Below are positions 63,713-64,000 of a DNA stretch of 64,000 nt, piece by piece; positions within the stretch are counted from its first letter, which is position 1, and every line of letters starts with the position of its first letter. The notes under the pieces are model-generated. The model searched no databases. It was not told the DNA's origin and saw only the letters and a list, made by a program, of their open reading frames with translations. Where the stretch lies: positions 558,001-622,000 of the forward strand of contig JAWWNJ010000089.1 of the NCBI GenBank assembly GCA_037176885.1, read 5' to 3'. The translations under genes and the position numbers were made by a program. The DNA is from Favolaschia claudopus (lineage: Eukaryota > Basidiomycota > Agaricomycetes > Agaricales > Mycenaceae).

Positions 63713-64000
63713 ATGTCTATCGCCGATGCAACTCCTATATTCAAGCTTGTTCTCGGTGTGTTGTTCCATCATCCGCATAATGACTACTAGCTAACGAGTT
63801 GCATACCCCCCTTCCGTTCTTTCTTCTTTCCCAGTCGGTGACGGAGGAACTGGAAAGACTACGTTTGTCAAGGTAAACGTTCTTCCAGTTTTCACCCGCG
63901 AATATAGCCTAACTATCCTCCAGCGCCACTTGACAGGCGAGTTCGAGAAAAAATACGAGGGTACACCGCCTATCCGCCGTCTTTCACAACCGCCGTAAAT
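63713..64000 (+). CDS. Ran-type small GTPase, N-terminal part, cut by window edge
   Basis: Exons by eye: 63713-63755, 63835-63872 and 63924-63960, with introns starting GTGTGT, GTAAAC and GTACAC. The product starts MSIADATPIFKLVL, then VGDGGTGKTTFVK (the G1/P-loop GxxxxGKT), then RHLTGEFEKKYE, which is the hallmark start of Ran/Gsp1/Spi1. Phases fit: 81 nt for exons 1+2, and exon 3 ends in phase 1. Ran carries cargo direction in nuclear transport and acts in spindle assembly. The switch regions and C-terminus lie outside the window. Reading past 63960 without splicing gives a non-Ran tail, which supports the donor there. Confidence 0.9.

Overview
The window looks like nuclear DNA of a mushroom-forming basidiomycete (Agaricomycetes). 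The genes carry many short introns of about 40-75 bp with GT(A/G)NG donors. The right edge holds the start of a Ran-type small GTPase gene with fungal intron density. There are secreted-enzyme genes (sedolisin protease, FAD-linked oxidase), tandem F-box-like genes, a family of ARM-like repeat proteins and a large Ty3/gypsy element. I saw no rRNA, tRNA or CRISPR. All exon limits were read by eye; for most multi-exon genes the exon lengths were added up and give whole codons.

Left third (1-18961): the first exon of a sedolisin-type protease gene runs off the left edge. Next come two diverged copies of one unit, a GC-rich non-coding tract followed by an ARM-like gene: copy A about 1200-11757 and copy B from about 13080. 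Copy A is split by a 5.5 kb TIR-type insertion (3510-9002) with a 9-bp target duplication, and copy B serves as the empty site. Smaller insertions are nested inside it.

Centre (18962-37007): an 18,046-bp Ty3/gypsy LTR retrotransposon sits inside an exon of the copy-B ARM gene. Its two 1,837-bp LTRs look identical and the target duplication is 4 bp, so the insertion is recent. Deleting the element plus one duplication copy restores the exon in frame. The element has gag, pro and pol in three overlapping frames, with the same in-phase heptamer GGATTTT at both -1 junctions. Downstream of pol lies a cassette of three intron-containing genes on the opposite strand. One encodes a CCHC zinc knuckle, one a cysteine array with Zn2Cys6 spacing, and one a related six-cysteine array. 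The palindrome CCGCGG, often TCCGCGGA, occurs 54 times in the element (LTRs, all three frames of gag, exons and introns of the antisense genes) and only 3 times in the other 46 kb. I regard a retroelement carrying antisense zinc-finger genes and a private dispersed palindrome as the most unusual system here. A possible analogy is transposon-encoded anti-silencing factors that recognise dispersed motifs.

Right of the element (37012-40478) are the rest of the disrupted ARM gene and a third, intact, convergent paralogue. From 40.5 to 55.8 kb the sequence is mostly gene-poor: a 4.16 kb TIR element, one small three-exon gene (48656-49369), an 830-bp MITE-like element and a 2 kb tract salted with GCYTTCGATRGC. 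From 55.8 to 62.8 kb is a minus-strand cluster of three F-box-like genes and one truncated copy, with an FAD-linked oxidase gene among them. The window ends in the Ran gene.
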